From positions 17,554,501-17,618,500 of the forward strand of contig NC_092323.1 of the NCBI RefSeq assembly GCF_036785885.1: a stretch of 64,000 nt of DNA. The letters are read 5' to 3'. This stretch comes from Coffea arabica. Lineage: Eukaryota; Streptophyta; Magnoliopsida; Gentianales; Rubiaceae. Made by a program: the position numbers and the translations under genes. Under the pieces are notes generated by a model. That model made no database searches and was not told where the DNA came from. It saw only the letters and a program-made list of their open reading frames with translations. Of the stretch, positions 36,444 to 47,892 are shown piece by piece. Position 1 is the first letter of the stretch, and each line of letters opens with the position of its first letter.

Positions 36444-37890
36444 GCTTTTTATGCATCTGTGCAGTGCTAATTCGTAATTGACGTGTTTTATGCTGTCACC
36501 TAGTTTTCAATCTTCCTTCTCTCCTCCTCCTCTCTTTCTTCTCTCTAAAAAAACTGCCTAACTAAAACTCCCTTCAACTCTCCATGAGAGCGAGATTAGA
36601 TTTTTCTGATCTTTTCGGTGAGAGGAGCCCTTTCTATAGTTTCTTTTTATTTGTGTGAATAATATCTCGTCTAAGATTTTTCTAATGAGAGTTTCTTCTC
36701 TCCTTAGGATTATCTAGTGAGAGTTTTTTCTCTCCTAAATTTTTCAGTGAGAGTTTTATTCTCTCTTAGGGATTCTGAGAGTTTTTGATAATTTTTTTCA
36801 TTTTTCTTTTATTAGATCTGAGTTTTTTTAGATTTTGATTATCAGATTTGAAATTTTTTGAATCTATTCGGCAAATCTTACCATAATATCTGGACTTGAA
36901 ACAATTAATCAACAGATCTGGCAATTGGAAGCACGCACAGATGTTCGTAGAACTACAATTATTTTATCGTATTTTTTAAATTTGGAGTTTTACAATGTAA
37001 TTTTTATTATTCTTTAGATTTGGAGTATCCTTTTTTCAGATATATTCTTTGATATCTGTGTTTATTTGATGATGTAATTTCTGTCATTAGTGCAGATTTT
37101 AGTGAAATTATGCAAATTTTAAAGAAATTATGATATTTTATATAAAAAAAAGTGTTTATAAAATTTATAAAATAAGATATTTTATTGTCTCCACATGTTA
37201 AGTCCAATATCTCGTGCTTTGTCGCAATAGTATCACAACATAAAACTTTTTTTCTTGATAAAATATCATAATTTCATTAAAATCCACACTAATGGGAGAA
37301 ATTACATCATCAAACATACACATATATCAAAGAATATAGCTGAAAAAAGGATACTACCGATCTAAAAAATAATAAAAATTATATTATAAAGCTCCAAATT
37401 TAAAAAATAAGATCAAATAACTACCGATTTAAAAATAACTATTTTAAGTCCAGATATTATGGTGAGATCTGTCAAATAGATCCAAGAAATTCCAGATCTG
37501 ATAATCAAAATCTGATAAAACTCAAATCTAATAAAAGAAAAATAAAAAAATTGTAAAAAACTCTCACTAGGAATCCTTAGGAGAGAATAAAACTCACTAA
37601 AAAACTTAGGAGAAAGGAAATTCTCACTAGACAATTCTAGGGAGAGAAAAAACTCTCACTAGAAAATCGTAAGAGGAATTTTATTTACACAAATAAAAAG
37701 AAACTATAGAGAGGGCTTCTCTTGTAAGGAAGGAATTGAAGGAAGTTTTAGTTAAATAGTATTTTCTAGAGAGCAGGAAGAGAGAAGAAGAAAAGAAGGA
37801 TAACCCTATTACACATATTCTAAGTTTCTTAATAGACAGTTTAGGTGATAATCGTATAGTTGTCATTCATGGTAAACCAATTAATCCTGA
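36444..37890. mobile_element. Complete foldback-like element with long inverted arms
   Basis: The left half (36480-37080) is repeated in reverse complement in the right half (37260-37880). Matching blocks include CCCTTTCTATAGTTTC, TTATCTAGTGAGAGTTTTTTCTC, GATTATCAGAT and GATGATGTAATTTCT. The whole element can fold into a stem of about 600 bp. It stands where the third WAT1 unit should begin, but no WAT1 exon follows it. There is no coding content. Confidence 0.75.
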
Positions 37891-38235
37891 ATCATGCTTA
37901 TTGGTTTCCCTTAGGCGATGTCTGTTGCCGTAATACCTTCCTTCAATGATTTTGTACAACGTTACAATTGTCTTGTTAATAAAATTTCTTTCTTTCTTTT
38001 TTTAGAGTAGCTAAATCTCACCGTAATTGATTTATTTACTTTACAGTAATTGAAGCAATAATTTTTCGTATATAAAATTATTTTTGTACAACCTTACACC
38101 TAATTATTTTTTCTTATTAAAACCACTTGCTATCAATTCTTTCTAAAAGTGTTTTCTATCTAGTTTTAGATGTAATTTGATATGAACGGATAACCGGATA
38201 TCGTTAGTTTGGACCTCATTCTACTAACTGCCAGT
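37891..38235. other. Nothing recognised
   Basis: A/T-rich, no gene or repeat identified. Confidence 0.4.
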
Positions 38236-38254
38236 GAACCAACATCTATTATTA

Positions 38255-38448
38255 TTATTTTTTTTTTTTTTGCTGACGGAGGGGGTGTCCAGGTCAATCC
38301 TTATGGAGCCCAACTAATCCCACTTCGGCCCGGGAGGAGAGGCCCCTTCCCCCCGAACACGGTATCCCTGAGACTCGATCCCTGGTTGAAGAGTTGGACA
38401 ACGACTTCCAAGGGGCTATCGTGACCAAACGAACTACCCAAGAGAGGC
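38255..38448 (-). mobile_element. SINE, minus orientation
   Basis: The 19-bp exact duplication GAACCAACATCTATTATTA flanks it (38236-38254, 38449-38467). Read on the minus strand it carries a degenerate tRNA B-box-like GGATCGAGTCTC and ends in a poly-A tract (poly-T at 38258-38271). It is G+C-rich, about 190 bp long, with no coding capacity. Confidence 0.9.
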
Positions 38449-38468
38449 GAACCAACATCTATTATTAC

Positions 38469-39757
38469 AATATATAAAGTGAGATATCACTGTGTGATGT
38501 TAACACATTGTTGTATCTTTATGAACTTCCTTCTATGCCCTCAATTGTTAGGTGAAATGGACCCAATCAGACCGAAAATTAAAATTAAAATTCAATGACT
38601 TTATCCAAACAACTTATCCACGCCCAACCAAAAAAGAAATATTAAAATTGGGTTATCTAAACAACTACAAAAAGATTTTTCATTTTTTACACAAGTGCAC
38701 CCCACTTATACTTCTCTAGTTATTCACAAAAAGCTTCATTATATCTTCCTCACTCATTATAAATTTTCAGTATTATGCTTTTATGATTTTTTTATTTCTT
38801 TTTTTCATCAAGGTAATTTTTATAAAATTATTTTTTGTTAATTGCACACATATTGGGCTTGCCTTACTCACTAGTTATCATTACTAAGAGGGGCAAATTT
38901 GTGTAAAAAGTTGTAGATTGGATCAACTAAATCAATAATAGGATAGATGCCGGACCAATCGACCCTTAGAAATTTATTTACAAAACCAACAAAGTTGCAC
39001 ATGTTGCAATTTTTTACATGTATAATGCTTTTGCATGCAAAAGTAAGACTGTCAATGGAGTCAAGCTAGTTCGAAACTAGCTCGCTCGATCGAAAGAAGC
39101 CCATTTTTTTTATCCAACCACTCCTTACTTCCTTTCTATTTTCAATTGTCAAGTCCAAAATAATATATTCACACATATTATAACATAAGATATTAATAAT
39201 TTATATATAAATTTATAATAATTCATAAATATTAGACATATAGTGTATATAATTATGTATTGAATTACGAGCCTAGGCTGAGTCCCATTTGAACTCGAAT
39301 GTCGTATTAAAGTTTGAGTGGAGCCGGAGCCTAAACCTTCTAATACGGGCTCAGACCGAAAAGTCCAAAAATTTTATTTATTTTATGAATCAAATTTGAA
39401 CTTGTCAAAACGCAACACGTGGAGTCTGATTGCCAAGCCCAAGCCAAAGTTCCCATCAATTTTCCTGATCCTTGATTATAAAACACTATCATATCACCTT
39501 TCTCTGCCTTTCGGCTAAGGTCGAGTGCTGTGTCTGTTCTTATTAGTTTAATATCTGAGACGTGGCCATCGGTGATATTAAATTAATTTTTCTAAGGGAA
39601 GGGTCCAATACAGTAGCTTGCTAGTGGTGCTCTCGCGTGCCGCCTTGGCATTGCCCTGCTGCCTTGGCCTAGAGCACATGCACATCCCATCTGAACCGAA
39701 TGAAAAAGTAGCTATCATATTGTTATGCCAAATCTCTGCAAGCCAGCTATTGAATCG
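38469..39757. other. No gene recognised
   Basis: A/T-rich DNA. A possible half hAT element (CTGTCAATGGAGTCAAGC near 39047) has no partner that I could find. Confidence 0.4.
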
Positions 39758-39960
39758 GTTTCGTTTGGATTAGCTGTTTTCAGAGGTGATTTTTAAAAAT
39801 TTTACTGTAGATTTATATATGAAAAATTTTTACTGTAAATGTTTTTGGATTGTTTTTAGAGATATTTTTAAAATATATTTTTGAATATTTTTATAATTTA
39901 AAATTTTGTTGAGATTCATTTTAAATATATATTGGCTCTGTTTCTATATATTAATGTTTA
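39758..39960. mobile_element. TA-rich element family, short end fragment
   Basis: GTTTGGATTAGCTGTTTTCAG followed by TTTTACTGTAAATGTTTTTGG matches the ends of the elements at 6517 and 57363. Confidence 0.6.
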
Positions 39961-40144
39961 TTTATTTATATATATAATATTTTTATAATACAATACGCTT
40001 CCTCCGTCTCATCAAATTTGTCATTTTTTTGAAAGAACATGTAATTTATGTACAATAACAAATATAAATTAATTTTTTTAAGATGATAATTAATTTGAGG
40101 TAAAAAAAAGTAATAAATATAATAAATTTTATAAGATAGAGGGA

Positions 40145-40440
40145 GTAAGATTCCTGCTGTATAAATGTCACATGGTACATGAATCAAACGTATGATACGT
40201 AATTATAATCTAAGCATGAATAATTAACAGGTAGTGCAGGTGGAGAAACTAATTAATGGTGACCAATTATAATATGGATAAAAAAAATAGAAGTTGTTTG
40301 AACATTGTATTTCTTTAATGGTTAATCATTAAACCGATTGACATCACAATTCACAAGGAGAAGCAAAAGATTCCACGTCCTTTGCAGTTTGCAATGTTGA
40401 GCATTGAGCAAAATGTCTGCGAATTGGAATACGGATAATG
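40145..40440 (-). repeat. Inverted copy of the WAT1 downstream spacer
   Basis: The reverse complement matches 10722-11023 and about 27955-28245 over nearly 300 bp with scattered changes. Shared blocks include TTGCAAACTGCAAAGGACGT, TTATCCATAT and CGTTTGATTCATGTACC. Confidence 0.85.
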
Positions 40441-40674
40441 TGATGGCGACAATATTTGTCCCAATTTAAAAAAGTTTAAGTTGTTTTCTTTGTTTTCTTT
40501 ATTTTCTTTATATATGTCAATGTCCATCTACCAATAATTGTACCTCTATATTAGGTGTGATGATCTGATCCAATGATTTGAACTTCAATCTAAAAATATT
40601 TCACTGTAAAATTTGATGACTATGCTATATTTTTCAATCTAAGAATATTTCACGGTAAGATGTGTGACTATACG

Positions 40675-41548
40675 TAGGCCTATCAATCGGGTCTAATGAG
40701 TCGGACTTTCATAAGTTTAAACTCAACTCATTTAATTTGGAACATTTTCGGGTTTCCGCCTATAAGTTTCGGGTTCATAAATATGAAGTTTATACTCAAC
40801 TCACCTAATATTCGGGTTGTGAGCCTTAATCGGGTTTACCCCAAACTCACTTATTACTCCTTAATTTTCTTAATACAATTACTATAATTATTAAATTGTA
40901 AAACTAGTTTAACATTTACAAGACTATAATATTAAAACTAAATATGAACAAATAATAGTTCTTAAAAAGTATATAAGCCAACAAATTTTCAACAATATTT
41001 ATATTTAATTAGTTCAAAATACATGAAAAATAGTAATAAAACATGCGATCATAAGCCAATACATCTTTAAAAGTTAAAACCTTTTTATAATCTTGTGATT
41101 TGAATTCAAACATGCTTGATGATTTGTGTTTGTAGACCAAAAAGAAATCAACCAATATTATGCCAACACAAAAATTTACTTAACCAATAAGAAAAGTTAA
41201 AGATTCAGTTATGCATTACTAATATTGGCTCTCACGAAAACTCATGAAAAAGTTTTTAGATGTATTTTTGTATTTTGTAATTTATATATATTTAGTATTT
41301 AATAATAATATATATGGATATATAATAATATATAATATCAAAATATAAATATTGTATATATAGGTAATTAAAGGGCCGGGCCTATATCGGGTTTGAGCAT
41401 AATAAGGCCTAAGCTCAGCTCATATTTAATTCGGGCATAATTTTCAGGCTCAAACTCAGACCGGCTCACTAAAAGATCGGACTCATCGGGCATTTTGTCA
41501 GGCCGAACGAGACAAGCTCGGGTTGGCCCAGCCCCATTGACAGTCCTA
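40675..41548. mobile_element. hAT-like MITE
   Basis: The ends are TAGGCCTATCAATCGGG and the inverse of TAGGACTGTCAATGGGG. The flanks ACTATACG and ATTATATG are a diverged 8-bp duplication. Arms rich in TCGGGTT/TCGGGC motifs surround an A/T-rich centre. Confidence 0.7.
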
Positions 41549-41553
41549 ATTAT

Positions 41554-41727
41554 ATGTTTGGATAGGAGATTATTTGGAAAAAAATTATCTGAAATAATAC
41601 TGCAACACTTTTTGTGATATAATGAATGTGAAATAAAAAAAAAGTAGTTGAAAATTGTGTTTATGAAATGCGTAGAACAAACTTCAGAATATTTTTTTTT
41701 TAACAAATATTGATAACCAAACAGAGC
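41554..41727. mobile_element. MITE of the TGTTTGGATAG family
   Basis: It begins TGTTTGGATAGGAGATTATTT and carries the internal hallmark CACTTTTTGTGATATAATG. Confidence 0.7.
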
Positions 41728-41766
41728 CAATTAAATCGTGAGTTGAAGAAAAGGTGGAGAATCATG

Positions 41767-41933
41767 ATGTCTGTTTGGATTGTGAATTATTAGAGATATT
41801 TTTACTGTAGCACTTTTTGTGATGTGATGTATGTGAGATAAAAAGGTAATTGGGAAGGTAAAAAGGTGCATTGGAAATTGTAATAATGATGTAAACAAAT
41901 AAATTTTGAGAAATAAAGCCCAATCCAAACAAA
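41767..41933. mobile_element. MITE of the TGTTTGGATAG family
   Basis: The ends are CTGTTTGGATTG and CAATCCAAACAAAG, with the internal hallmark TGATGTATGTGAGATAAAAAG. Confidence 0.7.
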
Positions 41934-42599
41934 GCTATATGACGAGACTTTCTTGTTTTGTCTTTTAAAAAGATAAATCCAAACAAAACTACAATCACAT
42001 CAAAATCTCTAGTAAATAACATGCTGACACGAAATTTATGTGCATCAAATCAATATTCTTTATGGCTTAAATTTCAACATAAGGTCTTGCAGCTGGTGAC
42101 AGTACTGATTGTGAAGATGATGATTGAACAATTTGAACAAGTTTAAGATGATGATGATGATGATGATGTTTTTACCTCTACCATTGATCATGAGAGAGTT
42201 TAGTAAGAAAAGGTTAATGCATCATCAATTAATTTTCAATTATCTCGCACCTGCTGAGCCACAGATGTCTCTACTGGTTAGACTTTGAACTTAATATTTG
42301 AAAACATTTCTATTAAGACATCTTGAACCATTTGTTAAAAATTCTTTAATTTAAGAATATCATCAATCTATTGCTGTTTGTGTATTGATTGGCTCTTCCA
42401 TCCCCTCTGCCTGCACTTGGTAGGGATTGAATTTTAGTTTCCTGATTCAATAATCATGCTGAAATATAGAATTTGCCTGGCCAGTAAAGGATGAAGGGCA
42501 TAGCTAATCCCCTAGATATGACCTCTCACACATGGTAAAGTTTTGGATTCAAGCTCTAAATATTTGATATGAAAAGCAACCTAACTAGTAAAGCTTGGT
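41934..42599. other. No gene recognised
   Basis: It includes a short GAT microsatellite (42146-42168) and, from about 42590, sequence duplicated at 59070. Confidence 0.4.
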
Positions 42600-42601
42600 T
42601 T

Positions 42602-42604
<3 letters not shown>

Positions 42605-42661
<57 letters not shown>
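42605..42661. repeat. (TA)n microsatellite
   Basis: An almost perfect TA repeat of nearly 30 units. The duplicate locus near 59097 has only a couple of units. Confidence 0.9.
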
Positions 42662-42664
<3 letters not shown>

Positions 42665-43930
42665 AAATATTTTCTAGCAGTTTCAGCTGTCCTAATCATC
42701 AAAAATTATTTTTCACTAGAAAATGTCATTGGTGTTTTCCACCATTGTAGTACGACGAATTTAACAATTAATTTATCGACAAAGAGAGCATATGTTGGAT
42801 GTAGGGAAGGAACTAGGGAGGGCGGGGAGAGGCCACCATGGGTTAGAGTGTCCTAATTAAACAATGATTAACCTAAAGAGGCTTAAGAAAGTATGGTGCA
42901 TTTTGTCAATGAGCTTTTGGGCGGTATACGCAGGCTGATCAGAGTAGTTGTATTCAGTATATAAATCTTCATCGGCTTCCGTGGTAGACCGTGTCCAACC
43001 TTATGGCAGACCTGCTAGGTAGGCTATATTATGATCCAAGGGTTAGAAAGGGCGTTTAGGTTAAGCTTCATATGTATGTGTCAGATTTGCAAGGCTTGAG
43101 GATGGGAAGCAAAACATGCAAGTAGGGGTGTGCACGGGGAGGGTACGGGCACGAGTCGAGTACCCATCCGGTGTACCATTTAGCTGATCCAACTCGTATT
43201 TTGCAGATCAACTATTTTCTAACTCTTACTTGCTTCACATATCAGCGAGTACCGCGTTATAGGGTACCCGCTGAAATAAAATCGGGTCAACAAGTACCCA
43301 CCCCATCCCACTTATCATTTAATTTTTTTAAAAAAATGATTTATGCTAATTTAGTTTTGGAGTTTACACATTCATCTAAGATTTAATAAAGATTTTTTTT
43401 TTCAAAAAAGTTTCCCACCAAGAAATAATCATGCGAAGAGAATACAAGAAAAGGTTAAAAAATTAAAAGAATTCAAAATCAATAAAAGTTTGAAATAAAT
43501 AGCACATTTTTTTAAATATTATGTTTCACATTAATTAAACTCTTTTCTATAAAACATAAGATCATGATATCTACAAATGAATCTTGTAAATAAACTATAG
43601 TCTCTCATATTTGTAATACAATTTGTTCAATAGAATTGCTTGTTTAACTCTAAAAATATTAAAATATATATATGCGGTACGGGTCGAGTACCTACAAATT
43701 TTTAATTATGTGACCCTAACCTGTCCCACGTTTAAGTGGGTATTCGACCCTTTTTTGACCAGATCAAATAATACAGATCAAGTATCCTAATTTTTGAATC
43801 GAATCGAATCGGATATAGTGAATTTTTGGATTAGTGGATAATTTTGTCCACCCCTAGATGCAAGTTTAACAAGACCTGGAAAATTGTGGAGTTGCTAGAT
43901 CGGAGTTAACATATTATCTCCCATGTTTGG
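42662..43930. repeat. Segment duplicated at about 59095-59870
   Basis: The two loci share ACAAAATATTTTCT, GAGCTTTTGGGCGGTATAC, CTGATCAGAGTAGTT, AACCTTATGG and TGTCAGATTTG in the same order. Here the segment is interrupted by the hAT element at 43123-43856. No coding content is seen. Confidence 0.75.
43123..43856. mobile_element. hAT-like MITE with an empty site at the duplicate locus
   Basis: The ends are TAGGGGTGTGCACGGG and the inverse of TAGGGGTGGACAAAAT. The flanks CATGCAAG and GATGCAAG are an 8-bp duplication with one change. The duplicate locus (about 59815) reads straight through GCAAGCAAG with no insert. Confidence 0.82.
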
Positions 43931-44180
43931 TATGCAGAAACGGTCTGAAAAGAAATGGCGTTTCCAATTTATTCATTCCATTTCAAAAAAATCCCAGTTG
44001 GATATCTATCATTCACAGTACATAAAGTATTAGTAGGGGAATTCGTCGCTTTTGACTACTATAATGGTATATTCTATCGCTCCCCTTTCCTGGAAAGTAC
44101 TTATTACTCGAGCCACAGAAGATGTATTTTGAGTTTTGACCTATAGCTACTTAAACACATGGGGTATAAATAATTAGAGA

Positions 44181-44470
44181 AAAATGCAGTTTTGGTACCT
44201 AAACTTTGACGCACGAGCAGTTTTAGTCCTCAAATTTTGGATGAAAATAAATTTGGTTCCCGAACTTTCAAATTTTGAACACATTAAGTACCCTTGACGA
44301 TTTTTTCCCAATTTGTTACCGGATAAAGCCATGTGACAGTCACGTGTCCGGCTAAAATGGAATTAAAAAAGGCTAAAAATGCAATTTTGATACCTAAACT
44401 TTGACGCACGAGCGGTTTTAGTCCCCAAATTTTGGACAAAAATAAATTTGGTACCCGAACTTTATTGTTG
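44181..44470. repeat. Direct repeat, about 95-bp copies
   Basis: The block from TTTGGTACCTAAACTTTGACG to TAAATTTGGTTCCCGAACTT (44181-44275) recurs at 44376-44470. It resembles the ends of Mutator-type MITEs, but no boundary could be fixed. Confidence 0.6.
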
Positions 44471-45879
44471 CATGGACTTTCAAATATAGCCTGACCTTTT
44501 CTATTGGTTGATTTTATGGATGTAGAGTTATTGTATTGTAACTTAAATACATCCTACTATTTTAATTTTTTTCAAAGTGATAAGATAAAAAAATTGTGTA
44601 CAACTATACAGTGAACAATGGCCCAATAAACTATACAGAATGTTTAGACAATGAACTAACAAACTGCGATTCCCTCTTTGGACTTTTGCCTCGTAAAATA
44701 ATATCCGCATGCACCGTGGGCCTTCCTGTCCGCTGTAAGTGACGGTCCTCCGTCCTTCCATGCCCCAGACAATGGCTCACATAGTCACATCTCACATGTC
44801 ACTCTCATCTTATGCGCTGGCGTCTCATTAACCATAACAACTTTAATATATTAATATTTTTCATGTAATTAAACAATATGCTCCTAATCTTGTGCATAGA
44901 AATGCACCACATAATTAAATATTTAATGAAAACAAAAAAAGTCACTTATTGAATAACTAATTATGTCCTAAAAATAATTCTAACATATTACCAATTAATT
45001 TTAGTTTGGCTTGAAAGATCTAACGATGAATAGAAGAAGATGTAAACTGAAAATGTAAATATAACGGGCATGAATTGGTACTCCAACATTTGAGAGATGG
45101 GATGCTATATTAATACAGTTAGTGACATTTTTTAAGTTTAATAGTACTGATTTTTTTCCTTTTGTAGCTTAGATTGAGATTTTAGAATTTAAGAATTGAT
45201 GGTAGCGGTGGTTATTATGATAATGGTACTAATTTGAGATGTAGAAATATAAAAAATTTAAAATAGTAGAGATGATGGTTGAAAATGAGTTTGAGATTTT
45301 GTGCATATTTCATATTTTTTTAATAAAATTTCATAAGAAGGTAAAATAAACTTCACAATTTCATGAGGGCAATTTGGATTATTCATTCAAAATTTTTACC
45401 ATTGAATAGTTTTTATTACCAAAATGGTAAATTCAAAGGAGATATGTGTAATTTTTAAAACTTCAAACATACTAAGTGAAATTATTAAAAACCTCAAGAA
45501 AGGTTTCTGAAATTATCCCCATACACTAATAATCCCTCCATCCTGTCGTATCGTACAGAAGGTGTTGTACTTTTTCTTTAGCTATCCCAATATTGGTATC
45601 ACCTTGTATATATGTGGCAAATTATTTTTCCTTGAATTTTCATTTCTAACCTTTGTTGAAGGCCTATTAACTTATTTAGTGTTTAACTTTTGCTAGTTTA
45701 TAATGTAATATCTCATATTAGTGCGTGTATTCCACTAGTTGCAACATGTAACTGAGCATCTGCTGCTTTGAAAGTACAAAACAATAGTAGTCTTGTTGTC
45801 CCACTTGGTTGTTTAAACAAAGGGGCAATCAATAGCGGACGGATTAAAGTTTGCAAAAGTTGTTCAATGTTATTGAAAA
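44471..45879. other. No gene; isolated Mutator-family right end
   Basis: At about 45500-45520 the sequence AGGTTTCTGAAATTATCCC is a right end of the GGGATAATTTC family without a recognisable left partner. The rest is A/T-rich. Confidence 0.45.
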
Positions 45880-46102
45880 GGGATAATTGCAGAAACCTCC
45901 CCTGAGGTTTCTGACATTTGCACTGACTTCCCCTGTAGTTTGAAAAATTACACTGACCTCCCCTAAGGTTACTAATCCTTTACAAATTTAGTCCAAACGA
46001 TTAAAATATTATTTTAGGGAGTGAAATTAAAATTTTGTACTAGATTTGCCCTTTGTGCTACATATCCAATGAATGACAAAGTACTATAAATCAATTAACA
46101 AT

Positions 46103-47865
46103 GGGAATTTCGCCAATTTGGTCCCTAAACATTTTCACTTAAATCAATTTCGTCATTCATGAAATATTTTAATCAATTTAATCCTTGAACTAGTTTTTTA
46201 CTTCCAATGTAGGATTTTTTACTGCATTTTACTCAATTCGCGTTGACCAATAGGGGTATAATTGTCACACTGGCTTAATCTGTTGCAATTTTTCGCCGAG
46301 GAGGAAGAAGATTGATGCACGAGGTGATTTACCTCCACTCGTTATGGCACCAGGGGCCGCCTACGAGAGCAACCCAACAACCCACAGCATCTGGCCTTCT
46401 CCATCACCCCCACAATCCCATACAATTCAAGAAGCAAGAAAGAATTAAACCCGCAAACAGAAAAGGCAGAAAGAACTCCGATAGAAAACAATTGCAAGAA
46501 TCCCAGAACACAACCCTATTGCCTTCTCCAGCTTCCGGAAAAGAATGGCCTTGCAATCGCACTTGTAATTCACCTCCGGCCACCACCTCCGGCTGGGGAA
46601 CAAGCTGGCCGTAGTCGAGTCCGCAGACCCTTCTACCCTCCTCTGCAGAAAAACCCAAACTTGCAGCCAGTCAGGCTCAATTTAAGGCTTTGCAGATAAC
46701 TGAAGAATTTTTTAAGTCTGGCGATGATGATGATAAGGAGGATAGTGAGGATGATGATGATGATGATACGCTGGAGGAGCAAGAGTATTGGTTTTTCTTT
46801 AAAGTATTTACAGAGGATAGGGAGTTGAGGGAGTATTATGAGAAGAATTATTATAATGGGGAATTTAATTGCTTAGTTTGCGGTGGTTTGGGGAAAAAGT
46901 TAGCTGGAAAGAAGTTTTAAGGATTGTGTTGCTCTTGTTCAGCATTCGATTTCAATAGCCAAGACGAAGAAGAGGAGAGCTCATAGGGCTTATGGGCAGG
47001 TAATTTGCAAGGTTCTTGAATGGGACCTTGCTAGGCTTCCCACCATTGTCTCAGCATTGAGCGAAAAGCGTGAACTATGTTTGCAGAATTCAGGCCAGGG
47101 TGAGGTTGAGGGCCAGGACAAATGCAAAGCGCAGGTGCCTTAAGGCTTGGTTTAGTTACCAGAGACGCTCGAGGCTTCGACATGACCAAATGGCATCATT
47201 TGCATTATCTACATTTGAGTTCCCATTCCGATGCCTCGCCGGAGTCCATCAAAGGATTTTCATCGCTCAAGGTAGTACAACATTTTAATTTCTTCCGAAG
47301 GATTTCTCCATTATTTTCTTTTGATTTAAGAAGATTTTAGTTTAGTAGCAAAATAGTAGGCTTTACTGGGAAGTGGAAATTACTGTTTGAAACTAACAGT
47401 TAAGCTTTTGAATATTAGAAAACCGAGTATTAGTATAATCTTGTTACCGTGAAATTAGAAATTTTCTTTTAAAAGAGATTTTTTTTTGGCTGCTGGATTT
47501 GAAGTTGAGAGAGTCTATGTGGTCACCTTCATTTTATTTGGTTATTTTTGTGGTTGTGGCTATGCAGAGCAATGATCAAGAAGAACTAAAGAAATTGATG
47601 AAGGAAAGTGTTCAAGTATATTATTTGTGAAAGGGAAAGTGTTTAGGGACTCTTCCTCCTCGGCGAATAATTGCAGCAGATTAAGTCAGTGTGACAATTA
47701 TACCCCTGTTGGTCCACGCGAATTGAGTAAAATGTAGTAAAAGTCCTACATTGGAAGTCAAAAACTAATTCAAGGACTAAATTGGTTAAAATATTTCATG
47801 AAGGATGAAATTGATTTAAGTGAAAATGTTTAGGGACTAAATTGGCGAAATTCCCATTAACAATT
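46103..47865. mobile_element. Inner Pack-MULE with captured gene
   Basis: Terminal inverted repeats of about 210 bp begin GGGAATTTCGCCAATTTGGTC. An exact 9-bp repeat ATTAACAAT flanks it (46094-46102, 47866-47874). The interior (46310-47640) is gene-like in composition and holds a damaged coding segment. Confidence 0.93.
46645..47146 (+). pseudogene. Captured fragment of a hypothetical acidic CxxC protein gene
   Basis: From about 46645 the frame reads SAEKPKLAASQAQFKALQIT, then an Asp/Glu tract, then a conserved-looking block YWFFFKVFTEDRELREYYEK and GEFNCLVCGGLGKK with a CxxC pair, ending at a TAA (46918-46920). One surplus T in AAGTTTTAAGG causes the stop. Removing it in thought shows the homologous protein continuing in the next frame as KDCVALVQHSISIAKTKKRR and ICKVLEWDLARLPTIVSALS to a stop at 47144-47146. 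I believe a plant family of unknown function has this pattern, but cannot name it. The 5' part (46310-46640) is G+C-rich and has no recognisable protein. Confidence 0.6.
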
Positions 47866-47892
47866 AATAAATTTTAAGGAGTATAATTTATG

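Noticed and set aside
36444..37890. A third WAT1 gene copy
   Set aside because: Only the upstream foldback element is present; no exon 1-7 similarity follows before 51.5 kb.
38255..38448. G+C-rich open frame as a small gene
   Set aside because: The poly-T tail and the 19-bp duplication show it is an inserted SINE.
41368..41730. 120-aa minus-strand open frame
   Set aside because: It spans the junction of a hAT MITE and another MITE, with no domain.
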